Assembly (NCBI RefSeq): GCF_900114255.1
Contig: NZ_FOSL01000017.1
Coordinates: 37,894-101,893 of the forward strand
Length of the DNA: 64,000 nucleotides
From: Neomesorhizobium albiziae
GTDB taxonomy: Bacteria > Pseudomonadota > Alphaproteobacteria > Rhizobiales > Rhizobiaceae
Reading direction: 5' to 3'
Under the pieces are notes generated by a model, which saw only the letters and a list, made by a program, of their open reading frames with translations, was not told the origin of the DNA and made no database searches. Of the stretch, positions 36,611-48,678 are shown piece by piece. The translations under genes were made by a program, and so were the position numbers. Numbering within the stretch: the first letter of the stretch is position 1; the number at the start of each line of letters is the position of its first letter.

Positions 36611-36787
36611 TTTCGACATCTCCGCCGCTTCTGATTGGGCAAGCCTGTGCGGCAAGCAAGGGAGATGTGTCAAGGGCGATGGCGCCGGCCCGTCAGCCCG
36701 GACGAAACGCAGACCGGCCGGAACTGCACAGAGGCGGTTGGCAACTGGCCCATTCCCCGGGGCGTGACGCGCGCGCTCTTTTCCTTT

Positions 36788-36905
36788 AGAGCGGAATGCG
36801 ATCAGAGCGGAATGCGATCCGATTGAACCGGGCATTCCGCTCTATCCGCTTGTTTAGCCGCATTTGTGCGACGCCAGGTGATTTCACCTGGCTGCAAAAT
36901 GCTTT
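36788..36905. repeat. Mosaic palindromic intergenic repeat, copy 1 (with 16-bp tandem duplication)
   Basis: Lies in the 346 bp gene-free gap between fabD and ilvD. It begins with agagcggaatgcgatc twice in tandem (36788-36819), followed by the inverted gcattccgctct (36832-36843), then a part that is homologous to 63601-63676 in the opposite orientation: gccgcattt-tgcg, an 18-bp palindrome (stem ccaggt/acctgg, 36874-36891) and gctgcaaaatgct. Such palindromic mosaics are common in rhizobial chromosomes. The ilvD promoter must be in or beside it. Confidence 0.75.
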
Positions 36906-36956
36906 AGATGGCACGACAGCCATCTCGTGACAGCCGCCGCTTCAACAGGAACAGCC

Positions 36957-38801
36957 ATGCCCGCCTATCGCTCCCGCACCACCACCCACGGCCGCAACAT
37001 GGCGGGCGCGCGCGGCCTCTGGCGCGCCACGGGCATGAAGGACAGCGACTTCGGCAAGCCCATCATCGCGGTGGTGAACTCGTTCACCCAGTTCGTTCCG
37101 GGCCACGTTCACCTGAAAGATCTCGGCCAGCTGGTTGCCCGCGAGATCGAGGCGAACGGCGGCGTCGCCAAGGAATTCAACACGATTGCCGTCGATGACG
37201 GCATCGCCATGGGCCATGACGGCATGCTCTATTCGCTGCCGTCGCGCGAACTGATCGCCGACAGCGTCGAATACATGGTCAACGCGCACTGCGCCGACGC
37301 GATGGTCTGCATTTCCAACTGCGACAAGATCACCCCCGGCATGCTGATGGCGTCGCTGCGCCTCAACATCCCGACGATCTTCGTTTCGGGCGGCCCAATG
37401 GAAGCCGGCAAGGTCGTGCTCTCCGACGGCAAGACCCACGCGCTCGACCTGGTCGACGCCATGGTGGCGGCCGCCGACGACAAGATGTCGGACGAGGACG
37501 TCAAGGTGATCGAGCGCTCCGCCTGCCCGACCTGTGGCTCCTGCTCCGGTATGTTCACCGCCAACTCCATGAACTGCCTCACCGAAGCGCTCGGCCTCTC
37601 GCTGCCGGGCAACGGCTCGACCCTGGCAACGCATTCGGATCGCGAAAAGCTGTTCCTCGAAGCCGGCCGCCGCATCGTCGGCCTGGCCAAGCGCTACTAT
37701 GAGGCCGAAGACGCCACGGCCTTGCCGCGCACCATCGCCTCGAAGGGCGCTTTCGAAAACGCCATGGCGCTCGATATCGCCATGGGCGGCTCGACCAACA
37801 CGGTGCTCCATATCCTCGCCGCCGCGCACGAAGGCGAAATCGACTTCACCATGGACGACATCGACCGCCTGTCGCGCAAGGTTCCGTGCCTTTCCAAGGT
37901 CGCCCCCGCCAAATCGGACGTACACATGGAAGACGTGCACCGGGCCGGCGGCATCATGGCCATTCTGGGCGAACTGAACCGCGCCGGCCTGCTGAGGGTC
38001 GATCTGCCGACCGTGCATTCCGCCACGCTTGGCGAGGCATTGTCGAAATGGGATATCGCCGTCACCGACAACCCGGCAGCTCTCGAACTGTTCAGCGCGG
38101 CTCCCGGCGGCGTGCCGACGCAGGTCGCGTTCAGCCAGAGCGCGCGCTGGAAGGAACTCGATCTCGACCGCGAAAAGGGCGTCATCCGCGACGCGCAGCA
38201 CCCCTTCTCGAAGGATGGCGGCCTGGCCGTCCTCAAGGGCAACATCGCGCTCGACGGCTGCATCGTGAAGACGGCCGGCGTCGATGAATCGATCCTGAAA
38301 TTCTCCGGCCCTGCCCGCGTCTTCGAAAGCCAGGATTCCTCGGTCAAGGCGATCCTTGCCAACGAGATCAAGGCTGGCGACGTCGTTGTCATCCGCTATG
38401 AGGGGCCGAAGGGCGGCCCAGGCATGCAGGAAATGCTCTATCCGACCAGCTACCTGAAATCTAAGGGCCTGGGCAAAGCCTGCGCGCTCATCACCGACGG
38501 CCGCTTCTCCGGCGGCACCTCGGGTCTCTCAATCGGCCACGTCTCGCCGGAAGCCGCCAATGGCGGCCTCATCGGCATCGTGCGCGAAGGCGACATGATC
38601 GACATCGACATCCCCAACCGGACGATCTCGCTGCGCGTCGAGGAAGCCGAAATCGCCGCCCGCCGCGCCGAGCAGGACGCCAGGGGCTGGAAGCCGGCCG
38701 AGCAGCGCAAGCGCAAGGTGACGACCGCACTCAAGGCCTACGCCGCCTTCGCCACCTCGGCGGATCGCGGCGCGGTGCGCGACCTCGGCGAGCGCGAATA
38801 G
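36957..38801 (+). CDS. ilvD: Dihydroxy-acid dehydratase
   Basis: Iron-sulfur enzyme of valine, leucine and isoleucine synthesis; converts 2,3-dihydroxy acids to 2-keto acids. 614 residues. Cluster/metal residues: [15 protein letters not shown], and [20 protein letters not shown], then [11 protein letters not shown]; the C-terminal swivelling domain has [20 protein letters not shown]. The ATG at 36957 ([19 protein letters not shown]) gives the E. coli-like start and has AGGA upstream; the frame opens 10 codons earlier. Monocistronic. Confidence 0.97.
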   Translation: MPAYRSRTTTHGRNMAGARGLWRATGMKDSDFGKPIIAVVNSFTQFVPGHVHLKDLGQLVAREIEANGGVAKEFNTIAVDDGIAMGHDGMLYSLPSRELIADSVEYMVNAHCADAMVCISNCDKITPGMLMASLRLNIPTIFVSGGPMEAGKVVLSDGKTHALDLVDAMVAAADDKMSDEDVKVIERSACPTCGSCSGMFTANSMNCLTEALGLSLPGNGSTLATHSDREKLFLEAGRRIVGLAKRYYEAEDATALPRTIASKGAFENAMALDIAMGGSTNTVLHILAAAHEGEIDFTMDDIDRLSRKVPCLSKVAPAKSDVHMEDVHRAGGIMAILGELNRAGLLRVDLPTVHSATLGEALSKWDIAVTDNPAALELFSAAPGGVPTQVAFSQSARWKELDLDREKGVIRDAQHPFSKDGGLAVLKGNIALDGCIVKTAGVDESILKFSGPARVFESQDSSVKAILANEIKAGDVVVIRYEGPKGGPGMQEMLYPTSYLKSKGLGKACALITDGRFSGGTSGLSIGHVSPEAANGGLIGIVREGDMIDIDIPNRTISLRVEEAEIAARRAEQDARGWKPAEQRKRKVTTALKAYAAFATSADRGAVRDLGERE

Positions 38802-38871
38802 GGGCATTGCAGACGGGTCACCTAGCGCAGAAAAATGCTGCTGGAACAGTCGGCTAGCGCCAGCGGCGCTA

Positions 38872-39417
38872 TCAGATCCTGAACCACTGCCCGGTCTGGG
38901 CCTTGGCAATCTCCGCGAAGTGCAGCTTCAGCGGCGCGAAATCGTCGACGATTGCGCTTTGGAAAGCCATGCGCCCGGCGCGATGGCGCACTTCGAAGGC
39001 CGCCAGCCATACGCCCAGCAGGAAGCCCGTCTTGTCACGCAGTTCGATGCGATGCCCAAGCAGGTCGTGAAAATCGAGGCTTCTCTCGGGAATACTGAGA
39101 TCGGCGGCAACGGTAATTAGCCCATTCGCATAGAACCGCCAGTTCACGCTGTGCCAGGCCCGCCCTTCGGCGCTGTGTTCGTCGGGCCAATCGAACTGAA
39201 CCCAGTCCGGCCCGTCCTTTCCATTCTTTTGAGGACCGCTTGTTGGGCGCGATTCCGCCGCGGAAACATAGGCGAACCGCAGCGTCTCCTGCTGGCGCTT
39301 CAAGGCAAGCCAGTCGTCCCCGGCCACGCCGGCAAGCATTGCCTTGATCTGCGAAGGGTCCTTGTCGCTCCCCACCCCGAGCGCCTTGTTGAGGAAAGCG
39401 ACTACAGCAGTCAGCAT
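38872..39417 (-). CDS. Hypothetical protein, unrecognised family
   Basis: I do not recognise this 181-residue protein. It has a helical start (MLTAVVAFLNKALGVG), a central Trp-rich part (DWVQFDWPDE, AWHSVNWRFYANGLITVAA), LDFHDLLGHRIELRDKTGFL and a C-terminal helix ending KAQTGQWFRI. No signal peptide or membrane segment. The GAGGA motif 8 bases before the ATG at 39417 and normal codon use argue it is real. It converges on ilvD with a 70 bp gap. Confidence 0.65.
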   Translation of the reverse strand: MLTAVVAFLNKALGVGSDKDPSQIKAMLAGVAGDDWLALKRQQETLRFAYVSAAESRPTSGPQKNGKDGPDWVQFDWPDEHSAEGRAWHSVNWRFYANGLITVAADLSIPERSLDFHDLLGHRIELRDKTGFLLGVWLAAFEVRHRAGRMAFQSAIVDDFAPLKLHFAEIAKAQTGQWFRI

Positions 39418-39601
39418 TGCATGATCCTCGGGGAGCAACCGATCAGGGCAGAATGCTGGCGGGAGTTGTTTCGGTCAAGAATTTTACCCCAAGCGCCACC
39501 GTAACGATTGCTCCGGCGACGATGCATTCACGTCTCAAAGACCAGTTGTAGGACATCGTGAACGCCGCGCCGCGCCGCAAGTGGTGACTGCAAAGCAAAA
39601 T

Positions 39602-39609
39602 TTAACCAT
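39602..39609 (+). promoter_or_regulatory. Candidate CtrA half-site
   Basis: TTAACCAT matches the half-site of the alphaproteobacterial cell-cycle regulator CtrA as known from Caulobacter. It lies 98 bp upstream of the chosen start of the DUF2778 cell-wall gene, in a 289 bp gap with no other gene. One 8-mer can occur by chance, so this is suggestive only. Confidence 0.35.
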
Positions 39610-39706
39610 ATTTGCCCATTCTTTGCCCATCGACGTTCAAGTGGGGACAATTCGGAGACTGAGGAAATCACCTGGCGGCTTGCCGGCTGACTTGGCCCGA
39701 ATTCGT

Positions 39707-41065
39707 ATGATTGGTGCCTGCGTGCTGAGTAGCATTCATTCAAAATCGTTTGGCAGACTTGTGTCTGTGCTCTCGGTCTCCGGCTTCTGCATCGCCTTTG
39801 TTTGCGGAGCCGTGTGGGCCAGTCACAGTATACTCAATGCCGGCACATCGCTGACCACTGATGCCAGGTCCCTGTCCTTTGACAAATCGAGGCGTCACCT
39901 AGTCGCCGCCGCCTACCGGCCGAACCGGCAGCTGGCTACGGAAAGCCAGAACCCGGCGAAGGCGCCGAGGCTCGCCGCAGTACAGCAGCAGCCGAATCCG
40001 GACTCTGGCGCCGCCGCGAAGGCTGGAAGAACCGCGCGTCCATCCGACATCGCCGCCAGCGCCGCGCCTGCAATGAATGCGTCCCTCGACGGACGCTTCG
40101 ACAAGGTGGTCGAGCAGGCCGCGTTGACGCCGGCAAAGCTTGCAAGCCTGTTCGCAACCAAGCCGGCCACGGCGAAATCCGCACGGGCGTCCCGCAAGGA
40201 GCCGGTGGTGCCTGTGCCGGAACGTTTTGCCTCGCAGAACCTGGTCAGCGAACTGCCACCGGTTCTCCTTGCCTATGCCGACCCGTCGTCGAGCGGCACG
40301 GCCAGCGCACTGAACGCGCTGTCCGCGGTTGCCCCGATGGGCGCAGGCGCGACCGCCACGGATGAATCCCCGGACGAGATGATCGCCCTTCCGGATGCCG
40401 AGGACACCACCCCGTTCAGCGTGCCTTTGCCGGCGCCGCGCCCGCGTCTCGGGCAGACCGCCGCGCCCGCTCCCGAAGTGGATGAGCCGGAGGCGCCCGC
40501 GGCAAAGCCCGCCCAGAACACGCCTCGCCCCGTCCAGAAAGAACAGAAGCTCGCCTATGCGCGGCCCAACGATCCCGTGCAGGAAAAGTCGGGCAGCGGG
40601 TTTGGCCAGACTTTCAGGAACCTGTTCAACCGCCCGAAGGCCCGCAACGGCGTCGCCGTCTACGATATCAGCGCGGCCAAGGTCTACATGCCCGACGGCA
40701 GCGTGCTCGAAGCGCATTCCGGCATCGGCAAGATGGCGGACAACCCGCGCTATACCCACGTCAAGATGAACGGCCCGACGCCGCCGCACACCTATAATCT
40801 CAAGATGCGTGAAAAGCGTTTCCATGGCGTCGAGGCCATCCGCATGCTTCCGGTCGACGGCAAGAACAAGCATGGCCGCGACGGTTTCCTGACCCACAGC
40901 TACCTGTTGCGCGGCGGCCGGGCGGAATCGCATGGCTGCGTCGCCTTCAAGGATTACAATCGCTTCCTCAACGCCTTCAAGAAGGGCAAGGTCACGCAGC
41001 TGGTCGTGGTGCCGGGCAATGGCGGCGACCGGGTGCGCATCGCATCGAACGGCAAGCGCATCTGA
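39707..41065 (+). CDS. DUF2778 (Tlde1-like L,D-transpeptidase-type) membrane-anchored protein
   Basis: 452 residues. One membrane helix near residues 18-38 (LVSVLSVSGFCIAFVCGAVW) anchors a long low-complexity Ala/Pro/Lys-rich linker (about residues 60-310). The C-terminal 140 residues form the DUF2778 domain: YDISAAKVYMPDGSVLEAHS, GIGKMADNPRYTHVKMNGPT, THSYLLRGGRAESHGCVAF with the likely catalytic His and Cys. This fold is related to L,D-transpeptidases and to the Tlde1 type VI effectors that attack peptidoglycan tetrapeptides. No secretion genes or immunity gene adjoin it, so a housekeeping periplasmic cell-wall role is more likely. The ATG at 39707 places the helix near the N-terminus. Confidence 0.78.
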   Translation: MIGACVLSSIHSKSFGRLVSVLSVSGFCIAFVCGAVWASHSILNAGTSLTTDARSLSFDKSRRHLVAAAYRPNRQLATESQNPAKAPRLAAVQQQPNPDSGAAAKAGRTARPSDIAASAAPAMNASLDGRFDKVVEQAALTPAKLASLFATKPATAKSARASRKEPVVPVPERFASQNLVSELPPVLLAYADPSSSGTASALNALSAVAPMGAGATATDESPDEMIALPDAEDTTPFSVPLPAPRPRLGQTAAPAPEVDEPEAPAAKPAQNTPRPVQKEQKLAYARPNDPVQEKSGSGFGQTFRNLFNRPKARNGVAVYDISAAKVYMPDGSVLEAHSGIGKMADNPRYTHVKMNGPTPPHTYNLKMREKRFHGVEAIRMLPVDGKNKHGRDGFLTHSYLLRGGRAESHGCVAFKDYNRFLNAFKKGKVTQLVVVPGNGGDRVRIASNGKRI

Positions 41066-41236
41066 TTTTTCATCGCGGCGCGCCCGGCCTGGAAAGGCCG
41101 GAGACACCTCCCCACCATTATCTCCGCATTGGGAACGCCGGCCATGGCGCCGGCGTCCGACTTGTCCTAACTTCGAGGCAAACCATGCGCTGGCGATGGC
41201 CGACGCAATGCCGAATTGTAAGGGGAGAGTCTGGAA

Positions 41237-41545
41237 ATGGACGAAGCCAATCCGTGGCGCCACATGAAGAATGCACCGAGGGACGGCAGCCGCATCCTGG
41301 TGACGGTGCGCTCTTCGGAACAGGGCCCGGCGGAGATCGACGTGGCCTACTGGTCGCGCGCCGACCAGTTCGGCATAGAAGGCTGGCGCGCCGCCGATTC
41401 CCATCCGGGCCACATCATAGGCTATGCCGAACCGGAGCTGCGGTGCTGGATGCCGTTGCCCAAGCCAAATGCCGGCCAGGCCTCCGAAATGCCGGCGCCG
41501 TGGGAGGGCGACGATGCCGAGGAACTCTACGGATCGGGTATTTGA
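41237..41545 (+). CDS. Small conserved hypothetical protein
   Basis: A 102-residue soluble protein: NPWRHMKNAPRDGSRILVTV, then VAYWSRADQFGIEGWRAAD and AEPELRCWMPLPKPN. The opening and closing Trp motifs (W-R-x-M-x-x-A-P-R-D-G and W-M-P-L-P) are common in small proteins of rhizobia and their phages (DUF551-like), with no known function. GGGGAGAG upstream supports the start. An imperfect GC hairpin (41084-41101) separates it from the DUF2778 gene. Confidence 0.75.
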   Translation: MDEANPWRHMKNAPRDGSRILVTVRSSEQGPAEIDVAYWSRADQFGIEGWRAADSHPGHIIGYAEPELRCWMPLPKPNAGQASEMPAPWEGDDAEELYGSGI

Positions 41546-41819
41546 GCCTGCCACCCTTGCCATATCCCGCATTCCCCTGTAAGAGCCGCCGCAATCTGCC
41601 GGTCCCAGCTGGGGGCTGAACGGAGGGCCGGAGGTTTTCTCTTGGGAAAACCGCCGTCGCGAAGCCGAAGAAGGCTTCCGCCTCCCGTGTCTCCGCTCTC
41701 GACCGTCTCGTCGTGCTCCTTTCTTCTCCTGAGAAGGCTGTTTGGCCCTCGAAGGATCAGAGAAGTTGCAGAGGCTTTAGCCGCCGGGAACCGGGAGAGA
41801 AACGAAGAAAGGCAAGACA
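41546..41819 (+). other. Untranslated leader of the rpsF-rpsR operon
   Basis: 274 bp without a gene. It contains a hairpin ggttttc/gaaaacc (41633-41652) and several purine-rich stretches before the rpsF start. Ribosomal protein leaders, including an S6:S18-binding motif in rpsF leaders of many bacteria, often carry feedback structures; I could not establish that motif here by eye. Confidence 0.4.
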
Positions 41820-42305
41820 ATGGCTCTATACGAACATGTGTTTCTTGCCCGTCAGGACCTCTCGCAGCAGCAGGTTGACGCGCTTGTCGAACAGTACAAG
41901 GGTGTCATCGAAGCGAATGGCGGGTCGGTCGGCCGGGTCGAGAACTGGGGACTGAAGTCCCTCACCTACCGGGTCAACAAGAACCGGAAGGCTTACTACA
42001 CGCTGATGGACCTCACCTGCCCGCCGGCAGCGCTCAACGAGATGGAACGCCAGATGGGCCTCTCGGAAGACGTGCTGCGCTTCATGACCGTCAAGGTCGA
42101 GAAGCACGAGGAAGGCGCGTCCGCGATGATGCAGAAGCGCGAAGAGCGTTCCGACCGCGGCGATCGCGGTTTCGGCGACCGTGATCGCGGCCCGCGCTCG
42201 TTTGGCGACCGCGACCGTGGCGATCGCGGCCCGCGTTCGTTCGGCGACCGCGAAGACCGTGGCCCGCGCCGTCCGCGCGAAGCAGTTGAAGGGGGTGCAG
42301 AATAA
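41820..42305 (+). CDS. rpsF: 30S ribosomal protein S6
   Basis: 161 residues. The first 100 or so are the S6 ferredoxin-like fold: [39 protein letters not shown], and [20 protein letters not shown]. The last 55 residues are an Arg/Asp/Gly repeat tail ([27 protein letters not shown]), longer than the tail of E. coli S6 and in tandem-repeat form at DNA level (42140-42270). S6 pairs with S18 on the platform of the 30S subunit. One-base overlap with rpsR. Confidence 0.97.
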   Translation: MALYEHVFLARQDLSQQQVDALVEQYKGVIEANGGSVGRVENWGLKSLTYRVNKNRKAYYTLMDLTCPPAALNEMERQMGLSEDVLRFMTVKVEKHEEGASAMMQKREERSDRGDRGFGDRDRGPRSFGDRDRGDRGPRSFGDREDRGPRRPREAVEGGAE

Positions 42306-42553
42306 TGGTCGACATCAATCAGATCCCGACCCGGCGCCCGTTCCACCGCCGCCGCAAGACCTGCCCGTTCTCCGGCGCCAACGCTCCGAAGATCGACTAC
42401 AAGGACGTGCGTCTTTTGCAGCGCTACATTTCCGAGCGCGGCAAGATCGTGCCGTCGCGCATCACCGCCGTCAGCCAGAAGAAGCAGCGCGAACTCGCCA
42501 AGGCGATCAAGCGCGCCCGTTTCCTCGGCCTGCTGCCCTACGTGGTGAAGTAA
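42305..42553 (+). CDS. rpsR: 30S ribosomal protein S18
   Basis: 82 residues, standard length: [39 protein letters not shown] and [16 protein letters not shown]. Binds S6 and the central domain of 16S rRNA. Translationally coupled to rpsF by a TAATG overlap. A GC-rich hairpin 11 bp after the stop may attenuate or stabilise the transcript. Confidence 0.98.
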   Translation: MVDINQIPTRRPFHRRRKTCPFSGANAPKIDYKDVRLLQRYISERGKIVPSRITAVSQKKQRELAKAIKRARFLGLLPYVVK

Positions 42554-42563
42554 TTTTCGATAC

Positions 42564-42593
42564 CCGGTCCGGGCGGTTATCCCTCCGGACCGG
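42564..42593 (+). other. GC-rich hairpin between rpsR and rplI
   Basis: Perfect stem ccggtccg / cggaccgg with a 14-base loop, directly after rpsR. There is no T-run, so full termination is unlikely; attenuation or 3'-end protection is possible. The remaining gap up to rplI (to 42770) has a second palindromic stretch near 42645 (ggggccgcggcccc) and no ORF I can support. Confidence 0.5.
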
Positions 42594-42770
42594 AACCTCC
42601 CTCCGCGGACGGGCGCGGCCGGGCGAGCATCTAAGACCCGAGTTGGGGCCGCGGCCCCTAACTGCCCGGACAGGCAGGACAGCGAAACCAGGCGCCAAAG
42701 CGTCGCTTTCACTTCCCGACCTGTTCCAGATTTTCTCGCGGCCAGCGCCGCCAACGAAAGGAACAAAGAG

Positions 42771-43346
42771 ATGGAAGTCATTCTTCTCGAACGCATTTCC
42801 CGCCTCGGCCAGATGGGCGACACCGTCAAGGTCAAGGACGGCTTCGCCCGCAACTTCCTGCTGCCGAAGGGCAAGGCGCTGCGCGCCAACGAAGCCAACA
42901 AGAAGAAGTTCGAAGGCCAGCGCGCGCAGCTCGAAGCCCGCAACCTGGAGCGCAAGTCGGAAGCCCAGCAGATCGCCGACAAGCTCGACGGCAAGAGCTT
43001 CGTGGCCGTCCGTTCGGCCGGCGAAACCGGCCAGCTCTACGGTTCGGTCTCGACCCGCGACATCGCCGACCTGCTGATCGCGGAAGGCTTCACTGTCAGC
43101 CGCAACCAGATCGAGCTCAACCACCCGATCAAGGCGATCGGCCTGACCAACGTGGCCGTCGCGCTGCACCCGGAAGTCGAGGTCACCATCACCCTCAACA
43201 TCGCCCGCACCGCCGACGAGGCCGAGCGTCAGGCGAAGGGCGAGACGCTGACCACGGCCGAAGCCATCTACGGCGACGACATCAACGAGAACGCCCGCCC
43301 GGACAACTTCTTCGATCCCAACGAAGAAGCCGAAGCCGAAGCCTGA
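42771..43346 (+). CDS. rplI: 50S ribosomal protein L9
   Basis: 191 residues: N-terminal rRNA-binding domain [20 protein letters not shown] then [17 protein letters not shown], a long connecting helix rich in Lys/Glu, and a C-terminal domain with [21 protein letters not shown] 35-residue acidic extension (ending [12 protein letters not shown]) goes beyond the roughly 150 residues of E. coli L9, as is usual in alphaproteobacteria. AAAGGAAC upstream. Third gene of the rpsF row. Confidence 0.98.
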   Translation: MEVILLERISRLGQMGDTVKVKDGFARNFLLPKGKALRANEANKKKFEGQRAQLEARNLERKSEAQQIADKLDGKSFVAVRSAGETGQLYGSVSTRDIADLLIAEGFTVSRNQIELNHPIKAIGLTNVAVALHPEVEVTITLNIARTADEAERQAKGETLTTAEAIYGDDINENARPDNFFDPNEEAEAEA

Positions 43347-43358
43347 TCCCAGGCCTTA

Positions 43359-43408
43359 AGCATGATTCCGTAGGGCGCGTAGCGGTTTACGGGGACAGAG
43401 ATCATGCT
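43359..43408. repeat. Palindromic intergenic element with agcatgat arms
   Basis: An inverted pair agcatgat (43359-43366) and atcatgct (43401-43408) flank a 34-bp GC-rich centre. The gcatgat...atcatgc pattern is a familiar motif of short palindromic repeats between genes in rhizobia (RIME-like). It sits just after rplI and before its terminator. Confidence 0.5.
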
Positions 43409-43466
43409 CGGAACGAGTAGATAGGGCCCCATTCCGATCGGAATGGCCGGCGTGTGAAAAATCCAG

Positions 43467-43494
43467 AAGCCCGGGCGGCCACGTCCGGGCTTTT
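43467..43494 (+). terminator. Intrinsic terminator of the rpsF-rpsR-rplI unit
   Basis: Stem aagcccgg / ccgggctt with a 10-base loop, followed by a T-rich tail (ttttggttgt). About 120 bp after the rplI stop. Confidence 0.8.
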
Positions 43495-43596
43495 GGTTGT
43501 GCCACGGAACTTTTCCCTCGCCCCGCGATTTAAAAAATCGCGCGACCTGACCACATGTCCTTGTGGACTGTCATCAGCGAGCGGAGTGGTTCTGGC

Positions 43597-44883
43597 ATGA
43601 ACGTATTCCTGAAAACGGTCGTCGAGCGGCTCGTCCGCACAGGCAACCTCACAGTCACCGGCCCTTCCGGCGTCTCCCACACCTTCGGCGACGGCAGCGG
43701 CGAACCCGTCCACATCGTCGTCAAGACCAGGCGCGCCGAGCGCGCCATCACGCTCGACCCGACACTCGCCTTGCCTGAAGCCTTCATGGATGAAGAGCTC
43801 GACGTCGTCGAAGGCGACATGTTCGGCCTCCTGCGCATCGTCTTCCAGAACATGGACAAGTCCGGCAACATCGACGCTGCCTGGACAAGGGCGGTCGACG
43901 CGGTGCGGCTGGCGCTCAGGCGGTTGCAGCAGGTCAACACGGCCGGCCGCGCGAAGAAGAACGTCGCCCACCACTACGACCTGTCGGGCGAGCTCTACCG
44001 GCTCTTCCTCGATGAGGACATGCAGTATTCCTGTGCCTATTTTGAACGCCCCGACATGACGCTCGACGAGGCGCAGACCGCCAAGAAACGCCATATCGCC
44101 GCAAAGCTGCGGCCGAAGCCCGGCCACACGGTGCTCGACATCGGTTCCGGCTGGGGCGGGCTCGGGCTCTACCTCGCCCGGTCGTTCGAGGCGGACGTGC
44201 TCGGCGTCACACTATCGACCGAACAGCACCTGGTTTCGACCGAACGCGCCCGCCAGGCAGGCCTGGACGGCCAGGTGCATTTCGAACTGCGCGACTATCG
44301 CGATCTCTCCGAGCGCTTCGACCGCATCGTCTCGGTCGGCATGTTCGAGCATGTCGGCGTCAACTATTACCGCGCCTTCTTCGACAAGGCTGCGACGCTG
44401 CTCAAGCCGGACGGCGTCATGGTGCTGCATTCAATCGGCCGCACAGGACCGCCGACCACCACCAACCCGTTCATTCGCAAGCACATTTTCCCGGGCGGCT
44501 ATATCCCTGCGCTCTCCGAGGTGCTGCCGGCGATCGAAAGAAGCGGCCTGATGGTCACCGATGTCGAAATCCTGCGGCTGCATTATGCCGAGACGCTGAA
44601 ACACTGGCGCGAACGCTTCATGGCCAACCGCGAACGCGCCAAGGCGATCTATGACGAACGCTTCTGCCGCATGTGGGAGGTTTATCTGGCCGCGTCGGAA
44701 GCAGCCTTCCGCTGGCAGGACCTTATGGTGTTCCAGATCCAGCTCGCCCACCGCAACGATACGCTGCCGCTGACCCGCGACTACATCGGCCAATGCGAAA
44801 AGGCGCTGGCGATCCACGAGACGGCGCACCGGCAGCCGGCCTCGAAGCCGGCTAGACCACGCACCCGCAAGATCGCCGGCTGA
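43597..44883 (+). CDS. Cyclopropane-fatty-acyl-phospholipid synthase family protein
   Basis: SAM-dependent enzyme that methylenates double bonds of membrane phospholipid acyl chains. 428 residues. Signature parts: KKNVAHHYDLSGELYRLFLD, MQYSCAYF, SAM loop VLDIGSGWGGLGLYLAR (residues about 180-196), FDRIVSVGMFEHVGVNYY and FIRKHIFPGGYIPALSE. The C-terminus has a Lys/Arg tail. CFA protects against acid and stationary-phase stress. The frame opens at 43555, but ATG 43597 has a GGAG within reach and gives a normal start. Single gene after the rplI terminator. Confidence 0.9.
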   Translation: MNVFLKTVVERLVRTGNLTVTGPSGVSHTFGDGSGEPVHIVVKTRRAERAITLDPTLALPEAFMDEELDVVEGDMFGLLRIVFQNMDKSGNIDAAWTRAVDAVRLALRRLQQVNTAGRAKKNVAHHYDLSGELYRLFLDEDMQYSCAYFERPDMTLDEAQTAKKRHIAAKLRPKPGHTVLDIGSGWGGLGLYLARSFEADVLGVTLSTEQHLVSTERARQAGLDGQVHFELRDYRDLSERFDRIVSVGMFEHVGVNYYRAFFDKAATLLKPDGVMVLHSIGRTGPPTTTNPFIRKHIFPGGYIPALSEVLPAIERSGLMVTDVEILRLHYAETLKHWRERFMANRERAKAIYDERFCRMWEVYLAASEAAFRWQDLMVFQIQLAHRNDTLPLTRDYIGQCEKALAIHETAHRQPASKPARPRTRKIAG

Positions 44884-44950
44884 AGCGCGGCGGGGCTTGT
44901 AACCGCGCCAGCGGCGGACGAAAAGGGCTTCGTAACCTGTGCGAGGCCCG

Positions 44951-45274
44951 ATGACCTATCCGATATTCGCTGCCGCGGCGCTTGCCGAGATCGCCGGCTG
45001 TTTCGCTTTTTGGGCCTGGTGGCGGCTCGACAAATCGCCGCTGTGGCTGGTGCCGGGCATCGCCTCGCTCATGCTGTTTGCCTGGCTTCTGACGCTCAGC
45101 GACACAGATGCTGCCGGCCGCGCCTACGCGGCCTATGGCGGCATCTACATAGCCGCCTCGCTGCTCTGGCTGTGGCTTGCCGAAGGTGTCGCGCCCGACC
45201 GCTGGGACCTGACGGGCGCCGCGATCTGCGTGGCCGGCGCTTCGATCATCCTGCTGGCGCCGCGCGACGTGTGA
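44951..45274 (+). CDS. YnfA/UPF0060 family membrane protein
   Basis: A 107-residue protein with four membrane helices: [39 protein letters not shown], the conserved [20 protein letters not shown] and a last helix [19 protein letters not shown]0060 resembles small multidrug resistance (SMR)-type transporters. Start at ATG 44951 rather than 44939 keeps the family start [10 protein letters not shown]. Confidence 0.93.
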   Translation: MTYPIFAAAALAEIAGCFAFWAWWRLDKSPLWLVPGIASLMLFAWLLTLSDTDAAGRAYAAYGGIYIAASLLWLWLAEGVAPDRWDLTGAAICVAGASIILLAPRDV

Positions 45275-45310
45275 AATCGCCAAACGCCACATCAAGCACC
45301 AGTATCGTTC

Positions 45311-45339
45311 TTGCTTTGTTCTTGACGGTCGAGTAGAAT
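45311..45339 (+). promoter_or_regulatory. Candidate sigma-70-type promoter for dnaB
   Basis: TTGCTT (45311-45316), a 17-bp spacer, then TAGAAT (45334-45339). This is a good -35/-10 match, 168 bp upstream of the dnaB ATG in a 232 bp gene-free gap. Position and spacing support it; there is no experimental evidence in the sequence. Confidence 0.45.
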
Positions 45340-45506
45340 CGGCAGCTTGCTTAGTCAACCAGAATCGGGCCACGGGAATACAGTCCTGTGGATGATTTCG
45401 CGACTCTGTGAATCGTGGGCGTAGTGAACAATTCGCCGAGTATGCGGCGACTCCCGGCTGCAAGGGTCTGCTAACCCAGAAGCCGGCATCGAGAATCGGG
45501 GACAAG

Positions 45507-46997
<1,491 letters not shown>

Positions 46998-47038
46998 GGT
47001 GTTGTTCGCAGCGCCTGTCGAGGTGAGCACTTTACGTT

Positions 47039-47194
47039 GCCCCCCTCTGTCCTGCCGGACATCTCCCCCACAAGGGGGGAGATCGGCAGCTTCGCGGTCC
47101 GCGCACCTCTTAAAGGACTGGAGATTGGCGAAAGCGTCAATGAAAGCCAATCTCCCCCCTTGTGGGGGAGATGTCCGGCAGGACAGAGGGGGGC
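47039..47194. repeat. Long inverted repeat with 45-bp arms, copy A (between dnaB and radA)
   Basis: A perfect 45-bp inverted repeat (47039-47083 and 47150-47194) with a 66-bp centre. Each arm is itself made of two small hairpins: gtcc-tgcc-ggac and atctccccc-acaag-gggggagat. A second copy with inverted centre lies at 52030-52186. It fills the gap after dnaB and ends 39 bp before radA. The transcript could form a very strong cruciform or hairpin that may end or stabilise the dnaB mRNA. Confidence 0.9.
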
Positions 47195-47233
47195 GCTGTC
47201 CCACGAACATCTCAAAATTTGTCCGGCAGGCCC

Positions 47234-48631
<1,398 letters not shown>

Positions 48632-48678
48632 CCGGTCCGGGCAAGCGGAAAAGTCCGCTATGATGGAGTGGGAAACAA

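Noticed and set aside
41546..41819. S6:S18 autoregulatory RNA motif in the rpsF leader
   Set aside because: A hairpin is present, but I could not place the conserved bulge and stem with confidence by eye; a covariance search is needed.
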